Shown here one piece after another: positions 35,955 through 44,855 of a stretch of 64,000 nucleotides of DNA. Origin of the DNA: JBGSUZ01 sp043770095 (GTDB taxonomy: Bacteria > Bacillota > Clostridia > Peptostreptococcales > Acidaminobacteraceae); NCBI GenBank assembly GCA_043770095.1, contig JAYVIR010000065.1:1-64000 (forward strand), read 5' to 3'. Below the pieces are notes generated by a model. It saw nothing but the letters and a program-made list of their open reading frames with translations. It made no database searches and was not told the origin of the DNA. Made by a program: the position numbers and the translations under genes. Within the stretch, counting starts at the first letter, position 1. Each line of letters begins with the position of its first letter.

Positions 35955-37062
35955 GTGTTATCCATTGAGCAAGCATTAAGAGACCTTAAGGAATTAGGAA
36001 CGAAACTCAAAGAGTTGGGTGGTTCACTTTGACATCGATCAAATGCGATTGGTGTATAGAGAGTTAGAAGAAAAAACACTTCAAAATGATTTCTGGAACG
36101 ACGCCGATACGGCGCAGCAAATCCTCAAAAAGGCCAAGGGTCTAAAAGACAAACTTGAACTTTATGAAGGCATGTATACTCAGATGGAAGAGCTGGAACT
36201 GTTTTCTCATATGGTACTTGAAGAAGGCGAAGAAAGTTTGGAAAAAGACATTTTGGAGGGTATTAAAGCACTTGAAATGTCGATTGACCAATTGACGCTA
36301 GAGACATTGCTTTCAGGCGAATATGATAAAAACAATGCTATTTTATCTGTGCATGCGGGTTCTGGCGGTTTAGACGCTCAGGACTGGGCAGAAATGATTT
36401 TTAGAATGTACCATAGATGGGCTGAAGGAAAAGGGTATAAAGTACGCATACTCGATATGATCAGAGACACTGCCGCAGGCGTTAAAAGTGTTTCGCTGCT
36501 CATTGAAGGTGAAAATGCATATGGTTTTTTAAAGAGTGAAAAAGGGGTACATCGCTTGGTGCGCATTTCGCCTTTTGACTCTTCTGGGAAGCGTCACACG
36601 TCGTTTGCGTCTGTGGACGTCATGCCGGAGATGGACGATTCAGTTTCGGTTGAGATTGACACTAAAGACCTGCGTGTTGATACCTTTAGAGCGTCAGGAG
36701 CAGGTGGACAGCACATCAATATGACAGACAGTGCGGTTCGAATCACGCACCTTCCAACAGGTATTGTGGTTGGGTGTCAAAACGAACGCTCTCAGCATTC
36801 CAATAAAGCGACCGCTATGAAAGTATTAACCGGAAAATTGATAGAACTCAAAGAAAGAGAACATAAAGAAAAGATTGAAGATTTGGCGGGTGATTATTCT
36901 CAGATCGCTTGGGGCAGTCAGATTCGCTCTTATGTCTTCAATCCGTACAATTTGGTTAAAGACCACCGAACAGGCGCTGAAATGGGCAATGTTCACGCTG
37001 TTATGGATGGCGAGTTGGATTTGTTTATCAATGCATGGCTTAAAAATCAAAAAGAGGTGTGA
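35955..37062 (+). CDS. prfB: Peptide chain release factor 2 with programmed +1 frameshift
   Basis: RF2 releases peptides at UGA and UAA. GTG 35955 opens a 25-codon zero-frame start (LSIEQALRDLKELGTKL...) ending CTT-TGA at 36027-36032; slipping forward one base makes CTT-(T)-GAC and continues as DIDQMRLVYRELEEKT, giving a 368-residue product. The anticodon-like SPF is at THLPTGIVV's upstream neighbour region and the catalytic GGQ lies in SGAGGQHINMTDSAVR. Low RF2 lets the ribosome stall at UGA and shift, so the gene regulates itself. The frame break is therefore not an error. The next gene, aroE, starts 2 bases later. Confidence 0.95.
36017..36032 (+). promoter_or_regulatory. RF2 autoregulatory frameshift site
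   Basis: The heptamer CTT-TGA-C at 36027-36033 is the universal prfB slip site. The internal Shine-Dalgarno-like GGGTGG (36017-36022) is four bases from CTT, one more than in the E. coli arrangement (AGGGGG-TAT-CTT) and a weaker match. Confidence 0.9.
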
Positions 37063-37064
37063 TT

Positions 37065-37922
37065 ATGAATTCACGTCGATATGCGCTTTTAGGTTCGCCG
37101 GTATCCGGTTCTAAATCTCCGCTGATTCACCATACAAGTTTTGTGTTTAACGAAATCAATGCCACATACGAAGCCTTTGAGGTTTTGCCCGAGCAACTGG
37201 GTGAAGCCTTAAAGGCTTTTATTTTAGAGGGATACAGCGGCTTTAACATCACCATACCCCATAAAGAAACTGTTCTTGCCTTTGTGGACGTGTTAGACCC
37301 GCTTGCCGAGAAAATGGGCGCAGTGAACACCCTAGTCGTCAGAGACGGCAAAATTAAAGGCTACAATACCGACGGACTCGCGCTGGTGGAGTCCTTAGCC
37401 CATCATGGATTAGAACTTCAAGGACTTCGGGTGCTTGTATTAGGGGCAGGCGGTGCAGCTAAAGGCATCTGTCATGCTCTGGCGATGGCAGGCGTTCAGC
37501 GTTTGGATATTCACAACCGAACTTTAGAAACGGCTCAGGCGCTAGTTTTGACGCTTGTAGATCAGTATGAGGTGGATAGTAAAGTTTTTGACTTGACAGA
37601 ATTTGATTTGGCAAAAGCGCATAAATTGAATCCGTATGACCTTGTCATCAATACCACCAGTGTCGGCATGAGCCCAAATACAGAAACGCTTCCAATCGAA
37701 CCCGAACTGTTTTCGAAAGAAACTGTTTTCTGCGATATTGTCTACAAACCGCATGAAACTCTATTTTTAAGACGTGCCAGAGCGATGGGTGCAAAATGTA
37801 TTTATGGGATTGAAATGCTGATCTTTCAAGCGCTGCTGAGCGAACAGCTATGGGAAGATTGCCAAATTGATTTAGAACAGACAAAGCATGAGTTGTTTGA
37901 AACAGAAGGGTTGTTTAAGTAA
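37065..37922 (+). CDS. aroE: Shikimate dehydrogenase
   Basis: A 285-residue AroE that reduces 3-dehydroshikimate to shikimate with NADPH in aromatic amino acid synthesis. It shows SGSKSPLIHH (shikimate-binding serines), the catalytic Lys in FNITIPHKE, NTDGLALVE, the dinucleotide loop VLGAGGAAKGI and NTTSVGMSPN. ATG 37065 follows GAGGTG at 37054-37059; a GTG at 37059 is an alternative. Coupled to prfB with only 2 bases between them. No other aro genes are in the window. Confidence 0.95.
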   Translation: MNSRRYALLGSPVSGSKSPLIHHTSFVFNEINATYEAFEVLPEQLGEALKAFILEGYSGFNITIPHKETVLAFVDVLDPLAEKMGAVNTLVVRDGKIKGYNTDGLALVESLAHHGLELQGLRVLVLGAGGAAKGICHALAMAGVQRLDIHNRTLETAQALVLTLVDQYEVDSKVFDLTEFDLAKAHKLNPYDLVINTTSVGMSPNTETLPIEPELFSKETVFCDIVYKPHETLFLRRARAMGAKCIYGIEMLIFQALLSEQLWEDCQIDLEQTKHELFETEGLFK

Positions 37923-38007
37923 TGTAAAATTTCAAAAAGAATTTAAAGGTGGGTAGCACTCAAAAAATTCTGTATAATGGAAGTGAGTAAAGAAGGAGTG
38001 AGGCCGA

Positions 38008-40212
38008 ATGATTCAACAATTAGCAAAAGAGCTTGGCTTAAAAATTGCCCAAGTAGAGCAGATATTAAAATTAATCGATGAAGGCAATACCATCCCCTTC
38101 ATCGCCAGATATCGTAAAGAAGTGACTGGTGGTGCTTCCGATGAAATTTTGAGAGATTTTGACGAGCGTCTTAAGTATTTGAGAAGTTTGCAAGATCGCA
38201 AAATTGAAGTGTTAAGAATGATTGACGAGCAAGGAAAATTGACGGACGAACTGCGCTTAGAGATTGAAGCTGCAACAGTGCTTCAACGACTGGAAGACCT
38301 TTATAGACCTTACAAGCAAAAGAAACGCACGCGCGCGACCATCGCCAAAGAAAAAGGCCTTGAGCCGCTTGCGTTGTTGATTCTTGGAACAGATGACAAG
38401 ACTTCAAAAGCCATTGACCTTGCGGCGGATTTTGTAAGCATTCCAGCTGAAGGCGAAGCGCAAGAAGACACTTTGGTGCCAACACCAGAAGCGGCGCTTG
38501 AAGGCGCGAACGACATTCTTGCGGAAATGATTTCGGACGATGCGAGCTATCGAACGTTTATTAGAGAATTTTATATCAAAAATGGCAAAATGGTGACTAA
38601 AGCCACCAAAGCGGCGGAGCAATCGGCTTATGAAATGTATTATGATTATTCGGAGCCAGTGAGCAAAATGCCGCCTCACAGAATTTTAGCCATGAACCGA
38701 GGCGAAAAAGAAGAGTTTTTGAAGGTTCAAATTGACGTGGGCAGTGACACGGTTCAAAATTGGCTGGTTGGAAAAGTGTGTCCTAAATCAAACCCGTCAT
38801 TTGACGAACGTTTGACCATCGCGGCAGAAGATGCGCTTAAGCGATTGATTTTGCCATCGATTGAACGAGAAGTGCGAAATTATTTGACTGAAAAAGCAGA
38901 GATTGAGGCGATTAACGTCTTCGGAAAAAATACGAAGCCGCTGCTCATGCAAGCCCCTGTCATGAACATGAAAGTACTTGCTATTGACCCTGGCTATAGA
39001 ACGGGCTGTAAAATTGCCGTTTTAGACGAAACAGGCAAAATGCTTGATTATAAAACCATCTATCCGACGGAGCCTAGAAATGATGTGGAAGGGTCTCAAA
39101 AGACCATGAAACAGCTGATTGAACGCTTCGATGTAGACATTATTTCTATCGGAAATGGCACAGGTTCAAGAGAAACGGAAAAAGTGGTTGCCGACCTTCT
39201 CAAAACCCTTGAAAAGACTGTTTACTACACCATTGTCAGTGAAGCAGGCGCATCGGTTTACAGCGCTTCAAAATTGGCGACGGATGAATATCCAGATTTG
39301 GATGTTTCCATCAGAGGGGCAATCTCCATCGGGAGAAGACTTCAAGATCCGCTTGCGGAGTTGGTTAAAATTGACCCGAAAAGCATTGGGGTAGGTCAAT
39401 ATCAGCACGATCTAAATCAAAAACACTTAGACGAAACCCTTAAAAATGTGGTAGAAGATTGTGTAAACAGCGTAGGGGTTGACCTGAATATGGCCACCCC
39501 ATCTCTTCTTAAATATGTGTCAGGCATCAATGAGACCATTGCGAAAAATATTGTGGCCTATCGAGACGAAAATGGTCGATTTGCTAGCAGAAAAGAGCTT
39601 AAAAAAGTGAAGCGATTGGGAGACAAGGCTTATGAGCAGTGCGCAGGTTTCTTAAGAATTAGAGAAGGCAAGGAACCACTCGACAATACAGCGGTTCACC
39701 CTGAATCTTATGAACTGGCGACTCGCGTTATGACCATGCTCGGTTACAGCCCTAAGGACCTTAAAAAAGGCAGTCTTACAGATATTGAAGACAGATTGTT
39801 TGAACATACAGGAGAGACTGCACTCAAAACTGCAACTGCGAAAATGGCAGAACAATTAGACGTAGGGGTTTTGACACTTACGGACATTATCGTGGAACTT
39901 AAAAAGCCGGGAAGAGACCCAAGAGAAGACATGCCGAAGCCGCTTTTCAGATCTGATGTGCTTTCGTTTGATGACCTTCTTGATGGGATGGAACTGACGG
40001 GCACGGTAAGAAACGTGGTCGACTTTGGCGCATTTGTAGACATTGGCGTCAAGACGGATGGTCTTGTTCATGTGTCGCAGATTGCTGACAAATTTGTAAA
40101 AAATCCGATGGAAATTGTGTCGGTTGGCGATGTGGTACAGGTGAGAATTATGAGTGTGGACAAAGAGCGCAAGAAAATCTCGCTTTCTATGAAAGGGCTA
40201 AAACAAGCTTAA
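38008..40212 (+). CDS. tex: Tex-family RNA-binding transcription accessory protein
   Basis: A 734-residue Tex protein. It begins with the helical Tex N-terminal domain (IQQLAKELGLKIAQVEQIL; NTIPFIARYRKEVTGG). A YqgF-like RNase H fold is around ~325-450 (VLAIDPGYRTGCKIAVLD), then helix-hairpin-helix motifs (GINETIAKNIVAYRDENGRF), and a C-terminal S1 domain (GTVRNVVDFGAFVDIGVKTDG). Tex binds nucleic acid and modulates transcription; exact role unclear. TATAAT at 37974-37979 may be its -10 box. Start ATG 38008 after GAAGGAGTG. Confidence 0.95.
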   Translation: MIQQLAKELGLKIAQVEQILKLIDEGNTIPFIARYRKEVTGGASDEILRDFDERLKYLRSLQDRKIEVLRMIDEQGKLTDELRLEIEAATVLQRLEDLYRPYKQKKRTRATIAKEKGLEPLALLILGTDDKTSKAIDLAADFVSIPAEGEAQEDTLVPTPEAALEGANDILAEMISDDASYRTFIREFYIKNGKMVTKATKAAEQSAYEMYYDYSEPVSKMPPHRILAMNRGEKEEFLKVQIDVGSDTVQNWLVGKVCPKSNPSFDERLTIAAEDALKRLILPSIEREVRNYLTEKAEIEAINVFGKNTKPLLMQAPVMNMKVLAIDPGYRTGCKIAVLDETGKMLDYKTIYPTEPRNDVEGSQKTMKQLIERFDVDIISIGNGTGSRETEKVVADLLKTLEKTVYYTIVSEAGASVYSASKLATDEYPDLDVSIRGAISIGRRLQDPLAELVKIDPKSIGVGQYQHDLNQKHLDETLKNVVEDCVNSVGVDLNMATPSLLKYVSGINETIAKNIVAYRDENGRFASRKELKKVKRLGDKAYEQCAGFLRIREGKEPLDNTAVHPESYELATRVMTMLGYSPKDLKKGSLTDIEDRLFEHTGETALKTATAKMAEQLDVGVLTLTDIIVELKKPGRDPREDMPKPLFRSDVLSFDDLLDGMELTGTVRNVVDFGAFVDIGVKTDGLVHVSQIADKFVKNPMEIVSVGDVVQVRIMSVDKERKKISLSMKGLKQA

Positions 40213-40276
40213 GGGTATCGGTTAAATGAATGGTTCAACGGATATAACATCATTTTAGAAAAAGTGAGGGACTTTT

Positions 40277-41254
40277 ATGCTCGGAGAGTATATTTATTAC
40301 AATGCCAATGAAGTCAAACCGTTATCGTTTAAGCACCCGCGAGAAATCGTCAAAATTCCTAAAGGGGTGCACTGGATACACGTTCCTATCGGAAAAAGTG
40401 GGATAACCTCGGATAATGCGAAAGACATACAACAGGCTTTTAATATTGACCGACTGACATGGGAAGATATCGTTAAGGGGGACCATTTGCCTAAAGTTGA
40501 GGTGGATGGCGAGCGCATTTTTATGGTCATGCAGGTGCTTAGGTTTGATGAACCTTCACAGCAAATTATCAAGAATCAAGTTTCCATATTGATTCAAAAT
40601 GATTGGGTGCTGACATTTTTGCATGGCGAAACCCCTGTTTTTGAAGTCGTACTAGAAAAGTTAAAAATTAATCGAAATTCGATGAGAGAGCGGGGTCCGG
40701 ATTATCTGCTCTATAGTTTGATGGGAACCATCATGAATTTGCATTTTCAAATTTTTGAGAGAGTAGAAGACAAGATGGATCGTATTGAGTCATTGGTAAT
40801 GCGTCAATCTAAGGGTAATTATATTCATGATTTGTATAAAATTCGAAAAGAAATTATGAAAATCAAATCGGCAATATCGCCCATGAAAGACATGATACGA
40901 ACACTCCTATATGAAACTACCTTTATCCAAGCGGATGATCGGGCGGTCTTTAAAGATTTAAACGACCGTCTCCTGGAAATCAATGAATCGCTTTCGTACT
41001 ATAGGGAATTGGTGAATGCGTTATATGACATGGACCTTTCAAATGCGAGCAATCGCATGAATCAGATTATGACCACTTTGACGGTCTATTCGGCTATTTT
41101 TATTCCTTTAACATTTTTGGCAGGGGTTTATGGCATGAACTTTAAGTACATGCCAGAGATGGGTTGGGTGGGCAGCTATCCAATCTTTATATTGGCCTGC
41201 CTGGTGATTACTGGCAGCATGCTCGGTTATTTTAAACGTAAAAAATGGTTGTAA
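40277..41254 (+). CDS. corA: CorA-family magnesium/cobalt transporter
   Basis: A 325-residue CorA. A large soluble N-terminal part is followed by two C-terminal membrane segments: one beginning IFIPLTFLAGVYGMNF, with the GMN selectivity motif, and one ending VITGSMLGYFKRKKWL. CorA pentamers take up Mg2+ along the membrane potential. The prdR start codon abuts its stop with no gap. A 34-base copy of its 3' end is found again at ~51928-51961. Confidence 0.93.
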   Translation: MLGEYIYYNANEVKPLSFKHPREIVKIPKGVHWIHVPIGKSGITSDNAKDIQQAFNIDRLTWEDIVKGDHLPKVEVDGERIFMVMQVLRFDEPSQQIIKNQVSILIQNDWVLTFLHGETPVFEVVLEKLKINRNSMRERGPDYLLYSLMGTIMNLHFQIFERVEDKMDRIESLVMRQSKGNYIHDLYKIRKEIMKIKSAISPMKDMIRTLLYETTFIQADDRAVFKDLNDRLLEINESLSYYRELVNALYDMDLSNASNRMNQIMTTLTVYSAIFIPLTFLAGVYGMNFKYMPEMGWVGSYPIFILACLVITGSMLGYFKRKKWL

Positions 41255-43093
41255 ATGATACCGTTAGAAGATGGAAGCGTCCTATCAAAATATCGTAGAT
41301 TTAATAAGAGTGAACTGAGTCATAAGATGGAGGACAATGTGTTTTTAGCGCCCAAACTTATAAGAATTAGTGATGTAATGTCAAAAAACTATATGACCAT
41401 TAGAGAACATGAGTCAATAGAACGTGCACTTCATGAAATGCTGGCAGCTCATTTAGATGATATTTATATTGTCAACGAACTTGGGAAATTAATTGGAATT
41501 TTTACGCTTTCTGATGTATCAATGCTTATATCCCAAAAATCCAGTTTTGAGCGACTGCTTTCTGATCATATGCACTCTGTTATTGTCATTATTTCAGGCA
41601 GAGATACTTTAGAATCTGCTAGAGATCTGATGATGCTTCGTGAAATCGGTCGTTTGCCTGTTGTTGTGGATGAGGTTATGATTGGCGTTGTGCGTACAAA
41701 GGAGATTAGAGATAACTTTTATATGAAAATGGAAGAGGTCGGTCGCCAGTTGAACCACATTATCAATAACATTCACGAAGCTGTATGTGTTGTGGATGTT
41801 GAAGGGAATGTGGCGGTTTGGAATGATAACGCTGAAAAGCTTTATGGCGTTGGCGCTGCAGAAATTATGGGGAAATCTTTAGCCGATTATTTTCCGAATG
41901 CATTGCTGTTAAAAGTATTAAAAGAAAAAGAACGGATTGAAAATATTTATCATTCACCAAGGGCGCGCTCCAATATTGCCATAAGTGCTCAGCCAATCTA
42001 TATTGACGGATTGTTTGTGGGCGCAGTTTCTACTGATAGAGACATTACAGAAGTAGAAACCCTTTCAGTTGCTCTAGCGGATGCGACACAGAAAGTTATT
42101 TTTCTTGAAGAAGAAATGAAACGGATTGCAAATGACGGTTTTGGAGAAATTATTGGGAAGTGTCCTGAACTTCAAAAAAACATTAGCACGGCTCGTCAAG
42201 TGGCACCAACGGGCATTAGTGTTCTAATCAACGGAGAAAGCGGTACGGGCAAAGAAGTTTTTGCAAGATCCATTCACATACAAAGCAGGCGCAAAGGTCT
42301 TTTTGTGCCAGTAAACTGTTCGGCAATTCCTGGTGAACTATTTGAAAGTGAATTCTTTGGCTATGAAGCTGGTGCTTTCACCGGTGCTAATAGAAAAGGA
42401 AAAACGGGAATATTTGAACTTGCCGATCGTGGAACGGTATTTTTAGATGAGATAGCGGACTTGCCAATGTCGATGCAAGCCAAACTTCTGAGAGTGCTTC
42501 AAGAAAGTGAAATCAGGCGTGTGGGTGGTGAGACAATCAAAAAAGTAGATGTTCGCGTTATTTCTGCAACAAATAAAAATCTAAAAAAGATGGTTGAGAG
42601 TGGAGAATTTAGAGAAGATTTGTATTTTAGACTAAATGTCATTGAAATTGCATTGCCACCTTTGAGGGCAAGAGGCACCGATATTGACCTGTTCATTAAT
42701 AAGTTTTTGACGGAAGTTTCAGCATCCTCAGGCAAGAAGACACCAATGATGCAGGTTCAGGCGCTCAATGTTTTAAGGAAATATCATTGGAAAGGTAATG
42801 TACGAGAATTGAGAAATACAATTGAACAATTGGTAGTCTTGTGTATGGACGGCATCATTCGCGAAGAACTGCTGCCGCAGTATATACGAGAATCTGTTTC
42901 TCAAGTGGAACAATCGACAAAGGTAGAGACTCTTGATTTGAATGTGGTGGTAGAGCAAATTGAAAGAAATACAATAAGCAAAGCTTTAGAAATTTCGAAG
43001 GGTAATAAGGCTGCGACGGCAAAGCTTCTCAATGTTAAGAGAACAACTTTGTATTACAAGCTTGCGCAATACGGTTTAGGTAAAAATGAGTAG
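41255..43093 (+). CDS. prdR: Sigma-54-dependent activator of proline reductase (PrdR)
   Basis: A 612-residue bacterial enhancer-binding protein. Residues ~35-165 hold two CBS repeats (VMSKNYMTIREHESIERAL), ~170-270 a PAS domain (NNIHEAVCVVDVEGNVAVWN), and ~295-530 the AAA+ sigma-54 activator domain: GESGTGKE (Walker A), GAFTGA (sigma-54 contact), VFLDEIADL (Walker B). A Fis-type helix-turn-helix ends it (NKAATAKLLNVKRTTLYYKL). In C. difficile the corresponding PrdR switches on prd genes in response to proline. The start could also be ATG 41327, since 41255 lacks a good ribosome site. Three palindromes and a sigma-54 promoter follow immediately. Confidence 0.9.
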   Translation: MIPLEDGSVLSKYRRFNKSELSHKMEDNVFLAPKLIRISDVMSKNYMTIREHESIERALHEMLAAHLDDIYIVNELGKLIGIFTLSDVSMLISQKSSFERLLSDHMHSVIVIISGRDTLESARDLMMLREIGRLPVVVDEVMIGVVRTKEIRDNFYMKMEEVGRQLNHIINNIHEAVCVVDVEGNVAVWNDNAEKLYGVGAAEIMGKSLADYFPNALLLKVLKEKERIENIYHSPRARSNIAISAQPIYIDGLFVGAVSTDRDITEVETLSVALADATQKVIFLEEEMKRIANDGFGEIIGKCPELQKNISTARQVAPTGISVLINGESGTGKEVFARSIHIQSRRKGLFVPVNCSAIPGELFESEFFGYEAGAFTGANRKGKTGIFELADRGTVFLDEIADLPMSMQAKLLRVLQESEIRRVGGETIKKVDVRVISATNKNLKKMVESGEFREDLYFRLNVIEIALPPLRARGTDIDLFINKFLTEVSASSGKKTPMMQVQALNVLRKYHWKGNVRELRNTIEQLVVLCMDGIIREELLPQYIRESVSQVEQSTKVETLDLNVVVEQIERNTISKALEISKGNKAATAKLLNVKRTTLYYKLAQYGLGKNE

Positions 43094-43129
43094 TGTCGAA
43101 AAATAGACACTATGTCTAAAAATGGACAC
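43093..43129. promoter_or_regulatory. Two palindromic activator sites (probable PrdR UAS)
   Basis: GTGTCGAAAAATAGACAC (43093-43110) and ATGTCTAAAAATGGACAC (43112-43129) share arms GTGTC/GACAC around an AAAAAT core; their centres are 19 bases apart. They lie ~275-310 bases upstream of the sigma-54 promoter, a normal distance for enhancer sites. Assignment to PrdR is inferred. Confidence 0.7.
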
Positions 43130-43145
43130 TGTGTCTATTTTTATT
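43099..43145 (+). terminator. Probable prdR terminator sharing DNA with the operator
   Basis: AAAAATAGACAC (43099-43110) is the perfect reverse complement of GTGTCTATTTTT (43131-43142), enclosing a 20-base loop and ending in a T run. The left arm is half of palindrome 1, and the loop is palindrome 2. Confidence 0.6.
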
Positions 43146-43224
43146 GATTTATTGTGTATAAGTCTTGTTTTTCAATGGAAGTAGGGCATGTATAAGTCAT
43201 TTGGAAATTTAAAAAATAAAGTTT

Positions 43225-43242
43225 GTGTCTAAAAATCGACAC
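43225..43242. promoter_or_regulatory. Third palindromic activator site
   Basis: GTGTCTAAAAATCGACAC, the same 18-base pattern as at 43093 and 43112, about 165 bases upstream of the -24 element. Confidence 0.7.
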
Positions 43243-43402
43243 TTTCTGTAGTGAGATGCTTCAAAAACAATCAATTTTAATAATTGTATAATGGTGTTAT
43301 AAAAAACAATTGAACTTTTTAGAAGGAATAAAGCATTCAAAACAGCTATTTGTAAAAACAAACTACAAATAAAACCTATAGAAATTTAAAATACTTTAAG
43401 AG

Positions 43403-43420
43403 TTGGCATGGTATTTGCTT
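43403..43420 (+). promoter_or_regulatory. Sigma-54 (-24/-12) promoter of the prd operon
   Basis: TTGGCATGGTATTTGCTT: the invariant GG (43405-43406) and GC (43417-43418) are separated by exactly ten bases, and the flanks agree with TGGCAC-N5-TTGC. It lies 37 bases before the prdC start and downstream of the gene for a sigma-54 activator. Confidence 0.9.
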
Positions 43421-43456
43421 ATATAAAGAGTGAGAACCGAAAATGGGAGGTGTCAT

Positions 43457-44752
43457 ATGAGTTTTATGATAACTATTCCGTTAAAACAGCATGTCGGCGG
43501 GCCTTGCAAACCGATCGTTGAGATTGGACAACTAGTTAAAAAGGGAGAGCTAATCGCTTTACCAGAAGGACTTGGTGCCAATATTCATAGTTCAGTTTAT
43601 GGCGTTGTCACAGAGATTGAAAACGGAAATGTCGTAATCGAAGCGGACGATGATCAACCTGATGCATTTCTTCCTATAAAAGAAACGCAAACACACCTTG
43701 AAGCAGTCAAGGAAGCGGGTATTGTAGGCGCTGGTGGAGCAGGATTCCCTGCGTATGTTAAGTTCAACATTGACTTAAAAGGCGGGTACCTATTAACAAA
43801 TGCGGCTGAATGTGAGCCGGTGTTAGAACATAATACAATGTTCATGGAAGAACATCCAGATGTTCTAATCCGAGGTATGCACTATGTTATGAAGATGATT
43901 AATGCGTCTAAGGGCTACATTGCAATTAAGCCAAAGCATAAACAGACAATGATCATTCTAGGCAAGTACCTTAAACAAAATAACATCACTGATATTGAAA
44001 TTAAGTTTTTAACAGACATGTATCCTGCGGGAGATGAAAGAGTTATTGTCAGAGAACTTTTGGGTGTGGAATTACAACCAGGACAATTGCCTTTAGAAGC
44101 CAACGCGGTGGTATCCAATGTGGAAACTTTGAAAAATGTCACCTATGCCATTGAAGACCGCAAACCTGTAATCACAAAAGACATTACAGTGGGTGGTCAA
44201 TTAGTAGATGCGCATGAAGGTCATGTGTTCTTTGATGTGCCAATTGGTATGCCAATTAAACATTATATTGATGCGTGTGGTGGATATGAAGTTTGCCATG
44301 GTGAACTTGTCATGGGTGGACCGTTTACAGGAATTAGCACAACAGAAATGAGTCCGGTTACTAAAACAACTGGCGGCGTATTGGTTTCAATGCCATTCAT
44401 TCAAGATACAAGAAAAGCGGGTATTATTGCTTGCGAGTGCGGTGCTCAAGAAGGCAGATTAAGAGAAATTGCTGCTGGCATGGGTGCGACAGTTGTTGCA
44501 GAAGAAAAATGCAAAAGAATGATTGAAGTTGGTGGTCGTTTTAGATGTGATCTTCCCGGTATTTGTCCTGGACAAGCTGAGAAGGTACTCAGTCTTAGAA
44601 AACAAGGAGCCGAGATTATTATCACGGGAACTTGCGAGGATTGAACTAATACTGTCATGAGTGTAGCGCCTAGGTTAGGTCTACCGGTGTACCACAGTAC
44701 GGATCATCTTCTTAGAGCAGCAGGTCACAGATTATACCGAGCAAAAAAGTAA
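43457..44752 (+). CDS. prdC: PrdC, selenocysteine-containing electron donor to proline reductase
   Basis: A 431-residue RnfC-like protein. GAGGAGFPAYVKF (~95-107) matches the NADH/FMN-binding glycine loop of RnfC/NuoF proteins, and LPGICPGQAEKV lies near the end. The frame has an in-frame TGA at 44642-44644 (residue 396) in the context CED-U-TNTVMS. Beyond it the same frame stays open for 35 codons (VAPRLGLPVYHSTDHLL...) to TAA 44750, so TGA reads as selenocysteine. PrdC is thought to pass electrons from NADH to PrdAB. GGGAGGTG sets ATG 43457; a GTG at 43430 lacks support. First gene behind the sigma-54 promoter. Confidence 0.92.
44642..44644 (+). other. Selenocysteine UGA codon in prdC
   Basis: UGA in the frame of PrdC with conserved-looking coding sequence on both sides (TGTCED before, TNTVM after). 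A downstream stem-loop is needed for SelB; the candidate is CCTA-GGT-TAGG within ~44669-44685. The element was judged by eye only. Confidence 0.85.
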
Positions 44753-44791
44753 TCTACTTTTAAAATGAGTATCATCGAATTTAGCATTTGT

Positions 44792-44804
44792 CCGACTAAG
44801 TCGG
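44792..44804 (+). other. Small hairpin between prdC and prdA
   Basis: CCGAC-TAA-GTCGG in the 103-base spacer, without a T run. It is not an obvious terminator and could be a processing or stability element. Confidence 0.35.
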
Positions 44805-44855
44805 GTAATATATGCAACATCATACTAAAATATTATTTATAGGAGGCGATTTTAG

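Noticed and set aside
36030..36032. prfB read as frameshifted or starting at 36019
   Set aside because: CTT-TGA-C and the short leader frame are the normal RF2 autoregulation device.
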